37,990 nt of DNA from Acinetobacter bouvetii (GTDB lineage: Bacteria; Pseudomonadota; Gammaproteobacteria; Pseudomonadales; Moraxellaceae): positions 1-37,990 of the forward strand of contig NZ_CADDTS010000002.1 in the NCBI RefSeq assembly GCF_902753875.1, given 5' to 3'. This document shows positions 1 through 8,197 of the stretch, piece by piece. The notes below the pieces were generated by a model. It did no database searches, was not told the origin of the DNA, and saw nothing but the letters and a program-made list of their open reading frames with translations. The position numbers and the translations under genes were made by a program. The first letter of the stretch is position 1; each line of letters begins with the position of its first letter.

Positions 1-98
1 GAGTGAACCACCTGATCCCTTCCCGAACTCAGAAGTGAAACCTCTTAGCGCTGATGGTAGTGTGGGATTACCCATGTGAGAGTAAGTCATCGCCAGCT
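1..98 (+). rRNA. rrf: 5S ribosomal RNA, 3' part (truncated by window start)
   Basis: The first ~98 bases match the 3' three quarters of a bacterial 5S rRNA. Visible hallmarks are the CCGAACTCAGAAGTGAAAC segment near the start, the GATGGTAGTGTGG segment in the middle and the closing CGCCAGC, which would pair with the usual 5' GCUGGCG that lies outside the window. It is followed at once by a strong terminator, as expected at the end of an rRNA operon. The exact 3' end is set by expected pairing and may be off by a few bases. Confidence 0.95.
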
Positions 99-107
99 CA
101 TTATTCG

Positions 108-145
108 AAATCCCCCTCCGCTTATGCTGAGGGGGATTTTTTTTC
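108..145 (+). terminator. Rho-independent terminator of the rRNA operon
   Basis: Stem AATCCCCCTC / GAGGGGGATT with a short loop, followed by a run of eight T. It lies ten bases after the 5S rRNA and would end rRNA operon transcription. Confidence 0.9.
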
Positions 146-394
146 TTTGCAAGGGGATGGGTTTAGTAAAAAATAAAGGAACAAAAATAAAAATCAGCGT
201 ATAACACAGATCCTTAAATAAAAATTCAACGCGATTTGGTCTGTATTTATTAACCTATACAAAAAACTTTCACTTTTTTTATCTGTTAATTAAGTGAAAT
301 GTCATATCCTTTTACGATTCTTTGGCCTTTTCCCGGCATGGATATAGGGAGTAATGCTAGATTGAAACTAGTATTAATTGAATAAGAATAAGGT

Positions 395-1543
395 ATGAAC
401 AGAATTCACGTAGCTACTCTCTTATTTTTAAGCCTCATCCCTTATGGATTAACCGCTTGTTATGCCGAAAATGAAAGCCAAGCCGAGTCAAAATCTTCCG
501 CACATACGCAGCAAAGCTATCAACTTAAAAATATGGCACGGTTTAATGAACCTTGGGCAATTGCTGCCTTAAACGATGGTCGGTTGCTGATTACTGAGCG
601 CAAAGGGAAATTACAATTATTTGATTCACAGACCCAGCAAAAAGTTGAAGTGCAGGGTATTCCGCAAGTGGCCTATGGAGGGCAAGGTGGTTTGGGTGAT
701 ATAGCCTTGCATCCACAATTTGCCCAGAACCATCAGCTATATCTGAGTTATGTAGAGGCAGGCAAGGATGGTTATGGCGCAGTGGTTGTTCGTGGAGAAT
801 TAGATCTGTCTAATATCCAAAAGCCGCAACTTAAAAATTTAAAAACCATCTGGAAACAGGTTCCGAAAGTGTCAGATCAGGGACATTATGGGCATCGCTT
901 ATTGTTTGGGGCGGATGGTACACTCTGGATCAGCTCGGGCGAACGTCAAAAGTTTGATCCTGCTCAGGATATGCGATCAAATTTAGGCAAAATACTGCAT
1001 TTAAATGGGGACGGTACTCCTGTTGCAGCCAATCCATTTCAAAACCAAGGCGAGATTGCAAAGCAGGTCTGGTCACTGGGGCATCGTAATCCATTGGGCA
1101 TAGCCTTTGATTCCCAGGGACAGCTTTGGGTCGTGGAAATGGGGCCTAAAGGGGGAGATGAACTGAACCTGATTGTGAAAGGCGAAAATTACGGTTATCC
1201 ACTGGTTTCCAATGGCGATCATTATGATGGTAGAGATATTCCTGACCATGCTACCCGCCCTGAATTTAAAGCGCCTGCAATCAGCTGGACACCGGTAATT
1301 TCACCTTCCAGTCTGATTTTTTATCAAGGCAATCAATTCCCTGCATGGAAAAATAAAGCCCTGATTGGTGGCTTATCCTCTGAATCTATTGTGATTGTGG
1401 ATACCAATGTAAAACCAATCAGAGAAGTTCAGCGTCTGAATATGAAACAACGTATTCGCGGTCTGCTGGAAGCCCAAGACGGTGCCATCTGGATTATTGA
1501 AGATGGCCCGAATGCCAGACTGCTAAAGATGACTGCGCAATAG
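395..1543 (+). CDS. PQQ-dependent aldose sugar dehydrogenase-like lipoprotein (Asd/YliI type)
   Basis: A 382-residue protein of the soluble glucose/sorbosone dehydrogenase family, a six-bladed beta-propeller that oxidises the C1 of aldose sugars with PQQ. Seen: NEPWAIAALNDGRLLITER at the start of the propeller, DQGHYGHRLLF containing the likely catalytic base histidine, and SLGHRNPLGIAFD, a family hallmark. The length fits the short Asd/YliI branch (about 370 residues) rather than the longer Acinetobacter s-GDH (about 480). The N-terminus has a hydrophobic stretch ending LTAC, which satisfies a lipobox, so the mature protein probably starts at Cys22 as a periplasm-facing lipoprotein. An AAGG sits very close to the ATG, so the start is plausible but the RBS is weak. 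The gene stands alone, downstream of the rRNA terminator and convergent with the next gene. Substrate is not deducible. Confidence 0.85.
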   Translation: MNRIHVATLLFLSLIPYGLTACYAENESQAESKSSAHTQQSYQLKNMARFNEPWAIAALNDGRLLITERKGKLQLFDSQTQQKVEVQGIPQVAYGGQGGLGDIALHPQFAQNHQLYLSYVEAGKDGYGAVVVRGELDLSNIQKPQLKNLKTIWKQVPKVSDQGHYGHRLLFGADGTLWISSGERQKFDPAQDMRSNLGKILHLNGDGTPVAANPFQNQGEIAKQVWSLGHRNPLGIAFDSQGQLWVVEMGPKGGDELNLIVKGENYGYPLVSNGDHYDGRDIPDHATRPEFKAPAISWTPVISPSSLIFYQGNQFPAWKNKALIGGLSSESIVIVDTNVKPIREVQRLNMKQRIRGLLEAQDGAIWIIEDGPNARLLKMTAQ

Positions 1544-1610
1544 TTTGATCGATGCTCCAGAGCTGAAATATTGTGTTTTTTCAAGTTTTGCTCTGCATCA
1601 TCTGATTCAA

Positions 1611-2651
1611 TTATGCTGCATAGTGATCATCCGCATTGAATACATTGGCTTGAATTTGAATCAGTTTACGGTTGCCTTGTTCACCATTCATGCGCCAATG
1701 GGCAATTTTAATATTATCGACTAGTGCAATATCTCCTTTTTGCCACTGCAATAACAGCGCATCACGATATAAGGCATCAAAAAACGTCTGTTTATCTTGA
1801 TCATTCCATTCAACTGGATCACCTTGCTGATTAAAAATTTCCCAGCTCAATTGCATCCCCTCTGCGGTAAAATCTAGTTGGATCTCACCACGATTTTCAA
1901 AGCAATTTTGAGCGGCTTGATGGGTAAATGGATTGGTGTTGTTGGCAAAAGCCCAAGGCTGAATCGCCAGTTTCTGAGTGACTGGATGTTTAATCACCAA
2001 TGGGGACGGCTGTAAGGTTAATTTTGCAGTTTGATCAGGCCGTAAAGATACCTTGAATGGACTTTTTTTCAGTAAAAGTTGGTCTATAAAATTAATTTTA
2101 CGCGAAGAAATATAAGAAAAATGATTCCATGTACCTTGGTATTTTTGCTTGAGTTGTGCAGGAAAATTGTCCCAAATTTTTTCCAGATTATTAAAGCCTG
2201 TTTCAGCGAGATAAGTAGATGGCTGCTGACAAAATAAAGCGATATAGCGGGAGCGTTCCGAACGGACACCACCCTCTACATGTGGACCTTGAATAGAGTT
2301 TTCTACCGGTCCAAGTTGCACAGTATTACGATCGATATAGCGCCGATAATCTCCAGCACCTAAAATACTTTCACTATATTTGCGCATCCAGGAGGCCAGC
2401 CAACCTGGCATATTCGGATTAAAGGAATTCCAAGGCTGCAATTTAAATTGTTGTTCAATCAGTTGATGAAATTCGTCGGTATACTGAATGTCAAATCCAC
2501 GAAAAATCAAAATGCCGTACTGATGTAATTGTTGCATCAGTTGATCAAGATTGTGGTCGATATATGTTGCCAAGTCGCGATATGTGGCATGCTCCGTATG
2601 CGCAACGAATACTTTTGCATAATCGTTCAGGAAATACTGTTGTAGTTGCAT
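1611..2651 (-). CDS. TauD/TfdA-like 2-oxoglutarate Fe(II) dioxygenase (SyrP-like)
   Basis: A 346-residue protein with the architecture of TauD/TfdA-family oxygenases, which couple 2-oxoglutarate decarboxylation to hydroxylation of a small molecule. Seen: YGILIFRGF around residues 45-53, typical of the family's N-terminal core; GPHVEGG at 122-128, giving the iron ligands His124 and Glu126 (H-x-E instead of the commoner H-x-D); and GDIALVDNIKIAHWR at 306-320 with the distal His318, followed by Arg328 as a candidate 2-oxoglutarate anchor. The closest recognisable style is the SyrP/clavaminate-synthase-like branch, but the substrate cannot be told. It is monocistronic, convergent with the sugar dehydrogenase, with a palindrome about 50 bp upstream. 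No sulfonate or taurine transporter adjoins it, so a taurine role is not supported. Confidence 0.75.
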   Translation of the reverse strand: MQLQQYFLNDYAKVFVAHTEHATYRDLATYIDHNLDQLMQQLHQYGILIFRGFDIQYTDEFHQLIEQQFKLQPWNSFNPNMPGWLASWMRKYSESILGAGDYRRYIDRNTVQLGPVENSIQGPHVEGGVRSERSRYIALFCQQPSTYLAETGFNNLEKIWDNFPAQLKQKYQGTWNHFSYISSRKINFIDQLLLKKSPFKVSLRPDQTAKLTLQPSPLVIKHPVTQKLAIQPWAFANNTNPFTHQAAQNCFENRGEIQLDFTAEGMQLSWEIFNQQGDPVEWNDQDKQTFFDALYRDALLLQWQKGDIALVDNIKIAHWRMNGEQGNRKLIQIQANVFNADDHYAA

Positions 2652-2697
2652 AGATTCTTCTCAGGTATTGTTTTTGTTTTCGTGTCTGGATGCTTAG

Positions 2698-2707
2698 AAC
2701 GATCGTT
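2698..2707. promoter_or_regulatory. Candidate operator palindrome upstream of the dioxygenase gene
   Basis: A perfect 10-bp palindrome, AACGATCGTT, lies 47 bases upstream of the dioxygenase start codon. Its size and place resemble a TetR-family operator core. The flanks do not extend the symmetry, and no regulator gene is adjacent, so this is a weak call. Confidence 0.25.
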
Positions 2708-2854
2708 AGATCTGTACTCAAGCCCATCGTTTTTTAAATGGCTATAATTATAAAGTTGAAGTTTATAGCTGCATGTAACATTTGGTTGTTTTAGTCGGGT
2801 TTTCGACAAAAGGAGAGCAAGCTCCGATAGTTTATAAACACTCATTCATTACAT

Positions 2855-2991
2855 AAAAAAAGCCCCAACATCCTGTCGGGGCTTTTTGATATTCATTTTA
2901 AAGGTATAACTCCTGTGTTACCTTTCAGCATCCTGCTGTTATCAATGCTTATACTTTTGGTTTTAAGCTTTGAGACATCCTGTCTCTTGAT
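2855..2991 (-). ncRNA. CsrA/RsmA-sequestering sRNA, copy A (RsmX/Y/Z-CsrB type)
   Basis: Read on the minus strand, this ~135-nt RNA holds four GGA motifs, each in a hairpin loop: GAGACAGGAUGUCUC (2986-2972), CAGCAGGAUGCUG (2938-2926), GGUAACACAGGAGUUAUACC (2922-2903), and a G/C-rich hairpin with loop ACAGGAU (2883-2861) that ends in seven U and acts as the terminator. Known: CsrB/RsmZ-type RNAs titrate the translational repressor CsrA/RsmA through repeated CAGGA(U/A/C)G or ANGGA loops, often with such a loop in the terminator. A TATATT -10 box (3003-2998) places the 5' end near 2991, and a GacA-type palindrome lies upstream at 3048-3065. No reading frame fits the segment. A paralogue lies ~500 bp upstream in the same orientation. 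Function is inferred from architecture; the 5' end is approximate. Confidence 0.82.
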
Positions 2992-3047
2992 GGGTTAAAT
3001 ATATCGTGAAAAATAATGTGCGAAAAGCAGTAAATATCTACAGCTAT

Positions 3048-3065
3048 TGTACGTCTTGGCTTACA
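3048..3065 (-). promoter_or_regulatory. GacA-type upstream activating site of sRNA copy A
   Basis: On the minus strand the 18-mer is TGTAAGCCAAGACGTACA, one base from TGTAAG-N6-CTTACA, the element that the response regulator GacA binds upstream of rsm genes in pseudomonads. Its centre is 53.5 bp upstream of the -10 hexamer TATATT (3003-2998) and about 65 bp upstream of the inferred RNA start, the usual distance. Copy B has the same element at the same distance. Confidence 0.75.
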
Positions 3066-3349
3066 AATTTATTGAGTTTCTTTTAGTGTTGTTAGATATC
3101 AGAGTTTATAATTATTTTAATCATGAACTAATTTACTGAGTATACATTTAGCATTATTCACAATAATTGGTGATATCTAGATGTTCAGCATGACTCTATC
3201 CCAGACTATAATTTGAATAGAACAGAATAGAATTGAGTAATGAGTTTCAAGCCTATTACGTTCTCTGCTTATAATATTCAGTAAAGCCATAAAAGCTGTA
3301 TAAGTATGCGCAGACATTGGTTTTGGTTCAGCTATTTGTATATATAGAT

Positions 3350-3488
3350 AAAAAGAAGCCCCGACATCCTGTCGAGGCTTCTTGTATTCATTTTAAAAGG
3401 TATAACTCCTGTCGTACCTCAGCATCCTGCTGTTATCGTTGCTTATGATTTTAATTTTATGCTCTTAAAAGACTTCCTGTCTTTGTAT
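3350..3488 (-). ncRNA. CsrA/RsmA-sequestering sRNA, copy B (paralogue of copy A)
   Basis: A diverged duplicate of copy A in the same orientation. The minus-strand RNA has the hairpins AAGACAGGAAGUCUU (3483-3469), CAGCAGGAUGCUG (3432-3420), GGUACGACAGGAGUUAUACC (3418-3399) and a terminator hairpin (3381-3355) with loop ACAGGAU followed by five U. All four GGA loops are kept. Stem changes relative to copy A preserve pairing: the outer G-C of hairpin 1 becomes A-U, and the terminator trades C-G for U-G and G-U for G-C. The A/U-rich linkers have diverged freely. The -10 box is TATATT (3500-3495). The gene begins less than 100 bp after the flavin reductase stop codon with no terminator between, so some read-through is possible. 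The 283 bp between the UAS of copy A and the end of copy B shows no gene or other structure that I can support. Confidence 0.82.
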
Positions 3489-3544
3489 GATTTAAATATA
3501 ACGTTTGATTGATTGTGTGAAAAGTAGATATTTTCAGCAAGTGT

Positions 3545-3562
3545 TGTAAGTTAAAACGTACA
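3545..3562 (-). promoter_or_regulatory. GacA-type upstream activating site of sRNA copy B
   Basis: On the plus strand this reads TGTAAGTTAAAACGTACA, and the minus strand is TGTACGTTTTAACTTACA: the TGTAAG-N6-CTTACA palindrome with one mismatch. Its centre is 53.5 bp upstream of the TATATT hexamer at 3500-3495, identical to copy A. It sits 18 bp after the stop codon of the flavin reductase gene. Confidence 0.75.
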
Positions 3563-3579
3563 ACTATGCTTAAAAAATA

Positions 3580-4122
3580 TCAAGCACTTACATACTGAAT
3601 CAATTTATCTAGTACACCTTTTAAAGCTTTTTCATCAAATTCATTTGGTTCAAATTCTTCAGTTTGATTACGTGAAAAAATGTCACGAATTTCAATCACA
3701 GCATTGCTGTCTACCAGACCGAGTTGTGTTCCTACCTGACGAATCTGATCTATGGACCGTGACCCATTGGTTGCACCATAACCAATATAGGCCGCAGGCT
3801 TGCCTTGCCATTCTTTGCCGACATAATCGAAAGCATTTTTCAGGACTGGGCTATAACCGTGATTATATTCAGGACTAATAAAAATAAAGGCATCCCCAGA
3901 CGCTACTTTGTCAGCCCATTCTTGTTGTTTGGGCTGATCATAAATACCGGTAATAGGTGGGTGACTACCGGCAAAAAACGGCAGATTCCATTCTTTTAAG
4001 TCAACCAGTTCTGCTTGAACAGTACTGAAATTGGCTTGCTCAATATTGCGTTTCACCCAGCGTGCCACTTTAATGGCTGTACGGCCTTCACGCACGCTAC
4101 CCACAACAATATATACTTTCAT
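3580..4122 (-). CDS. NAD(P)H-dependent FMN reductase family protein
   Basis: A 180-residue flavodoxin-fold protein of the NADPH-dependent FMN reductase family, which also includes azoreductases, chromate/quinone reductases and SsuE. Seen: VGSVREGRTAIKVARW at residues 7-22, the phosphate-binding loop for FMN, and SPEYNHGYSPVLKNAFDYV near residues 83-101, the family signature around the flavin ring. There is no signal peptide, so it is cytoplasmic. Members reduce FMN or quinones with NAD(P)H; which substrate applies here cannot be read from the sequence. It is a single gene facing the two Rsm-like RNAs downstream. Since the sulfonate operon at 11-16 kb has no ssuE of its own, this enzyme is one possible FMNH2 supplier, but nothing links them directly. 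Confidence 0.85.
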   Translation of the reverse strand: MKVYIVVGSVREGRTAIKVARWVKRNIEQANFSTVQAELVDLKEWNLPFFAGSHPPITGIYDQPKQQEWADKVASGDAFIFISPEYNHGYSPVLKNAFDYVGKEWQGKPAAYIGYGATNGSRSIDQIRQVGTQLGLVDSNAVIEIRDIFSRNQTEEFEPNEFDEKALKGVLDKLIQYVSA

Positions 4123-4225
4123 GTATTGACCCTGATTTTTTGAATTGTCATCTTTAACTTATTATGAATGTTATTTATTGAATATTATGGATTTGTATCT
4201 TAAATGCTGTGGAATGACGCAAAAA

Positions 4226-4250
4226 TAAAAAAGCTCCCGTAGGAGCTTTT
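4226..4250 (-). terminator. Terminator of the ribF-ileS-lspA-fkpB operon
   Basis: Perfect 9-bp stem AAAAGCTCC / GGAGCTTTT with a 4-base loop, followed on the minus strand by a T-rich tract, 27 bases after the fkpB stop codon. Confidence 0.85.
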
Positions 4251-4277
4251 CAAAAATCATGAGCGTGCGTGGATGCT

Positions 4278-4760
4278 TTACATCAATTTCACGCCTTGCT
4301 GACCCGCAGGTGTGACTTTGAAGATTTCTACTTCAAAAGTAATGTTTTTGCCTGCCAATGGATGGTTAAAGTCCACTTCAGTAATGTCATCGCCCACTGT
4401 TTTGATCACGCCATACAGGCTTTGTTTGGCTTTATCTTCAAATTCGATCATGTGGCCTTCTGTTGGACGCTGTTCGAATTTTACAGTATCAAACTTTTGT
4501 ACGTTTTCAGGATTCCACGGACCAAATGCTTCTTCAGGAGGAAGGCTGACCGTACGGCGGTCACCGGCACGCAGACCAAACAGGGCTTTTTCAAAGCCTG
4601 GCAATAAGCTGCCATCACCCATCACCAAGCTGACAGGTTCAGCGCGGCTACGAGTGTTATCAATTTCCACGCCATTTTCAATGGCTACCGAAAAATGCAG
4701 CTCGACTTTAGAGCCATCTTCAATACGAGTTTCCTCGTTTGGATTAATAAAATCAGTCAT
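4278..4760 (-). CDS. fkpB: FKBP-type peptidyl-prolyl cis-trans isomerase (SlpA/FkpB)
   Basis: A 160-residue FKBP-type proline isomerase of the SlpA/FkpB group, which carry an insert-in-flap domain with chaperone activity. Seen: EDGSKVELHFSVAIENGVEID near the start, GDGSLLPGFEKALFGLRAGD at 48-67 (the FKBP core), and LPPEEAFG at 73-80, a SlyD/SlpA flap motif. It has no histidine-rich tail, which argues for FkpB over SlyD. I chose the ATG at 4760, which overlaps the lspA stop in ATGACTGA, implying translational coupling. An in-frame ATG 18 bases upstream (4778) is possible. It is the last gene of the operon and is followed by a terminator. In E. coli the same four genes precede ispH; here ispH is absent. 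Confidence 0.92.
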   Translation of the reverse strand: MTDFINPNEETRIEDGSKVELHFSVAIENGVEIDNTRSRAEPVSLVMGDGSLLPGFEKALFGLRAGDRRTVSLPPEEAFGPWNPENVQKFDTVKFEQRPTEGHMIEFEDKAKQSLYGVIKTVGDDITEVDFNHPLAGKNITFEVEIFKVTPAGQQGVKLM

Positions 4761-5295
4761 TATGTTGCGCTTCCGCACGTTGAATACGGTGTTTTTCTAG
4801 GAAAAACGTATCGATCAGTAGCAAGATCGTGCCCAGAGTAATGGCACTGTCTGCAATATTAAAAGCAGGAAAGTGGTGATTTTGATAGTACACGTGAATG
4901 AAGTCAACCACATAGCCCAAGCTCACACGGTCAATCAGGTTACCAATCGCACCACCTAAAATCAGGGCAATTGCCATCGGTAAAATCACGGTTTTTTTCG
5001 GCATACGCATGAGCCAAAATACAAAAATTACAGACACTAACGCTGCCAGTGAAGTAAAGAAATAACGTTGCCATCCGCCGGCATCGGACAAGAAACTAAA
5101 GGCTGCGCCATAGTTATGCAGTAATGTCCAATTTAAAAAGGGCAGTACAGGTACCGGATCTGCATAATTCAGATGGGTACTTGCAAACCATTTGGTCCAT
5201 TGATCCAGAATAATCGCCACAATGGATAATCCGACCCACACTAAATTGTGTGGGTAGAATTGGAATAAGCCCTTTTTGTTTTGCGGATTAGGCAT
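4753..5295 (-). CDS. lspA: Lipoprotein signal peptidase (signal peptidase II)
   Basis: A 180-residue inner-membrane aspartyl protease that cleaves signal peptides of prolipoproteins just before the lipid-modified cysteine. Seen: four hydrophobic segments (about residues 17-31, 76-95, 103-119 and 150-164); DQWTKW at 31-36; NYGAAFSFL at 61-69; GNLIDR with catalytic Asp122; and FNIADS with catalytic Asp149. The ATG overlaps the ileS stop in ATGCCTAA, and the stop overlaps fkpB, so the three genes are translationally coupled. Its substrates in this window include the BamC-like protein, the sulfonate-binding lipoprotein and probably the sugar dehydrogenase. Length and motifs are normal for the family. 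Confidence 0.97.
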   Translation of the reverse strand: MPNPQNKKGLFQFYPHNLVWVGLSIVAIILDQWTKWFASTHLNYADPVPVLPFLNWTLLHNYGAAFSFLSDAGGWQRYFFTSLAALVSVIFVFWLMRMPKKTVILPMAIALILGGAIGNLIDRVSLGYVVDFIHVYYQNHHFPAFNIADSAITLGTILLLIDTFFLEKHRIQRAEAQHND

Positions 5296-8134
5296 ACTTT
5301 CTCTCTTCGCCTTGACCTGTAGGAAGGTTAATAATACAACGAGAACAAAGACCTGGATGTTCGTGATGTGTATTTACATCCGGAAGAACATGCCAGCAAC
5401 GTGCACATTTTTCACCATCAGCAGCAGACACTTTTACACGTAAACCGTCAAGGTCTGACGCTTCGCCTTGCGCTGCATCAAATGCGTTCACCAAGACTTG
5501 TGATGTAATCAATACAAAACGCAGTTCATCGCCTAAGTTGTCTAGTACTGCTTTAAGTTCAGCATCTGCCCAAAGTTCAACTTTCGCTGACAAGTTTGAG
5601 CCAACTGTTTTAGCTGCACGCGCTGTTTCAATGTGCTTGTTCACCGCAGATTTTACTGCAATGAGGGTTTGCCATTGTTCTTCAGAAATCAAGTTTGCAG
5701 TTGATGCAACAGGGATGTCATACCATTCTGCAGTGAATACGTATTTCTCTGATTGTTCAGGAATCAGTGGCCAAGCTTCTTGTGCTGTGAAGCTCAAGAT
5801 TGGCGACATCCAACGTACAAAGGCTTGTACCAAGTGGTACAACGCAGTTTGTGCAGAATGACGTGCTGCTGAGTCTGCTTTGGTGGTGTACTGACGGTCT
5901 TTGATGATGTCTAAGTAGAAACCACCCAAGTCGTTGATACAGAAATTGGTCAAGGCACTAGTCACGATATGGAAGTTCATATCTTCATAAGCTTGTTGAA
6001 CAGTTTTCTGCACATCAGCCGCACGTTGTAAGATGTATTGATCAAGCGCGATCAATTGATCGACAGGCAGTGCATCTGTTGATGGTTTGAAGCCATTCAA
6101 GTTTGCCAATAAGAAACGCAACGTGTTACGAATACGACGGTAACCGTCAGATGCGCGGCTAAAGATTTCTTTACCTGCGGTCATTTCATAACGGTAATCT
6201 GCAGATGCAATCCAGAAGCGTAAGCCGTCTGCACCCATATCTTTAATGATGTCTTGCGGTGTGATCACGTTACCGATCGACTTCGACATCTTGCGGCCTT
6301 TTTCATCCACCACAAAGCCATGTGTCAACAAGCCTTTGTATGGTGCACGTTCATTGATTGCAATCGACGTTAACAATGAAGATTGGAACCAACCACGGTG
6401 CTGGTCTGAACCTTCAAGATACAAGTCAGCAGGATCTTGCAATTCTTCACGTTCGCGCAGTACTGCATAGTGCGTTGTACCTGAGTCAAACCATACATCT
6501 AGCGTATCGCGTACGGCGTTGTATTGTTCAGCGTCTGCACCAATGAACTCGCTAGCATCACGGTTGTACCAACCGTCAATCCCTTCTTGTTCAATCAGTT
6601 TAGCCACTTCTTCAATCAATTCAGGAGTACGTGGGTGCAATTCGTTAGTATCTTTATGTACGAAGAATGGAATTGGCACGCCCCAAGTACGTTGACGTGA
6701 AATACACCAGTCAGGACGACCATCAATCATCGATTGAATACGGTTTTTACCCCAATCCGGTACAAAGCTGATGTCATTTTCAATCGCATTCAATGCTTTT
6801 TGGCGTAGACCTTTCGCGTCCATGCTGATGAACCATTGTGGTGTCGCACGGAAGATAATTGGTGTTTTATGGCGCCAGCAATGTGGGTAGCTATGCTTGA
6901 TGACGACATGTGCCCAAAGCTTGTCTGCTTCAGTCAATGCCGCAATAATTTTTGGATTGGCTTTATAGATGTGCTCGCCTGGGAAGATTGGCGATGTTGG
7001 TAAATACACACCATTACCACCGACAGGGTTTTCAACTTTTAAGTTGTACTGTAAGCCGACTTTATAGTCGTCAACACCATGGCCTGGTGCTGTATGTACT
7101 GCACCTGTACCACTGGTTGCAATGACGTGTTCACCCAAGATCACAGGCACTTGACGCTCAGCGATGAGTGGATGTTGCAACAATAAGTTTTCAAGTTTTG
7201 CGCCTGCGAACTCAGCAATCACTTCAACCTGATTAAAGCCATAACGTTCAGTTGCAGATTCAACCAAGTCTTTCGCAAGAATGAAGTTTTGCGCTGCTTT
7301 GTCTTCACCTGTTGCTTTTACCAATTGGTATTCAATTTCAGCATGCAGTGCAACCGCTTGGTTGGCTGGCATCGTCCACGGTGTCGTGGTCCAAATCACG
7401 ATGTCAGTACGGTCAGCAACGCTAACACCTAGACGTGCTGAAAGATCAGTGAGATCAACAACGCTGAAACCGACATCAATCGCGTCTGATTTTTTATCTT
7501 CGTATTCAACTTCGGCTTCTGCAAGTGCTGAACCGCAGTCCAAACACCAGTTCACAGGTTTCAAACCTGGCTCGATATGACCCGCTTTGGCAATTGCACC
7601 CAATGAACGAACGATGTCTGCTTCTTGTTTGAAGTTCATCGTTAAGTATGGATTGTCCCAATCACCGAACACGCCCATACGCACGAAGTCTTTCTTTTGT
7701 AATTCGACTTGGGTGTACGCATATTCACGGCAGGCTTTACGGAAAGTAGATGCATCCACTTTTACGCCGACTTTACCGACTTTTTCTTCAACTTTGAGTT
7801 CGATTGGAAGACCATGACAGTCCCAACCCGGTACATAAGGGGCATCGAAACCATCCATCACACGGCTTTTAATGATGATGTCTTTGAGAACTTTGTTAAC
7901 CGCATGACCTAAATGGATTTGACCATTGGCATACGGAGGGCCGTCATGAAGAACGTATTTTTTCTTGCCAATACGCGATGCACGAATCTGCTGATAAATG
8001 TTGTCGGCATACCACTCTTCTAACCATTTCGCTTCACGTACTGCCAAATTTGCTTTCATTGCAAATTCAGTACCTGGGAGGTTTAGCGTGGCTTTATAAT
8101 CCACTGCATTTTCAGGAGTTTGCTTATCGCTCAT
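5288..8134 (-). CDS. ileS: Isoleucyl-tRNA synthetase
   Basis: A 948-residue class I aminoacyl-tRNA synthetase that charges tRNA-Ile and edits valine. Seen: the HIGH-type motif HLGH at 74-77 within [24 protein letters not shown] just after it; [16 protein letters not shown] of the CP1 editing domain near residues 250-265; KMSKS at about 615-619; and a C-terminal zinc finger with Cys910, Cys913, Cys930 and Cys933. Length matches proteobacterial IleRS of the bacterial type, which is mupirocin-sensitive in general. It is the second gene of the ribF-ileS-lspA-fkpB operon, 63 bases after ribF. I see no T-box leader, as expected outside Gram-positives. Confidence 0.98.
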   Translation of the reverse strand: MSDKQTPENAVDYKATLNLPGTEFAMKANLAVREAKWLEEWYADNIYQQIRASRIGKKKYVLHDGPPYANGQIHLGHAVNKVLKDIIIKSRVMDGFDAPYVPGWDCHGLPIELKVEEKVGKVGVKVDASTFRKACREYAYTQVELQKKDFVRMGVFGDWDNPYLTMNFKQEADIVRSLGAIAKAGHIEPGLKPVNWCLDCGSALAEAEVEYEDKKSDAIDVGFSVVDLTDLSARLGVSVADRTDIVIWTTTPWTMPANQAVALHAEIEYQLVKATGEDKAAQNFILAKDLVESATERYGFNQVEVIAEFAGAKLENLLLQHPLIAERQVPVILGEHVIATSGTGAVHTAPGHGVDDYKVGLQYNLKVENPVGGNGVYLPTSPIFPGEHIYKANPKIIAALTEADKLWAHVVIKHSYPHCWRHKTPIIFRATPQWFISMDAKGLRQKALNAIENDISFVPDWGKNRIQSMIDGRPDWCISRQRTWGVPIPFFVHKDTNELHPRTPELIEEVAKLIEQEGIDGWYNRDASEFIGADAEQYNAVRDTLDVWFDSGTTHYAVLREREELQDPADLYLEGSDQHRGWFQSSLLTSIAINERAPYKGLLTHGFVVDEKGRKMSKSIGNVITPQDIIKDMGADGLRFWIASADYRYEMTAGKEIFSRASDGYRRIRNTLRFLLANLNGFKPSTDALPVDQLIALDQYILQRAADVQKTVQQAYEDMNFHIVTSALTNFCINDLGGFYLDIIKDRQYTTKADSAARHSAQTALYHLVQAFVRWMSPILSFTAQEAWPLIPEQSEKYVFTAEWYDIPVASTANLISEEQWQTLIAVKSAVNKHIETARAAKTVGSNLSAKVELWADAELKAVLDNLGDELRFVLITSQVLVNAFDAAQGEASDLDGLRVKVSAADGEKCARCWHVLPDVNTHHEHPGLCSRCIINLPTGQGEERKYA

Positions 8135-8197
8135 GCAAGTTGTCTTCCAATTTAATCAGTCTGAGGCTGACGCGTTTTACAATAAATAATCTGGGAT

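Noticed and set aside
2855..3488. The ~150-bp repeat pair as a mobile or REP/MITE-like element
   Set aside because: Both copies share orientation, promoter, GacA-type site and pairing-preserving changes, and have no terminal repeats or target duplications. A duplicated RNA gene explains more.
4312..4800. 162-codon plus-strand frame over fkpB and lspA
   Set aside because: It lies antisense to two well-identified genes with intact motifs; codon use is that of a shadow frame.
8135..8197. T-box or riboswitch before ileS, and FMN riboswitch before ribF
   Set aside because: The ribF-ileS gap is only 63 bases, and the region upstream of ribF shows none of the conserved RFN-element blocks.
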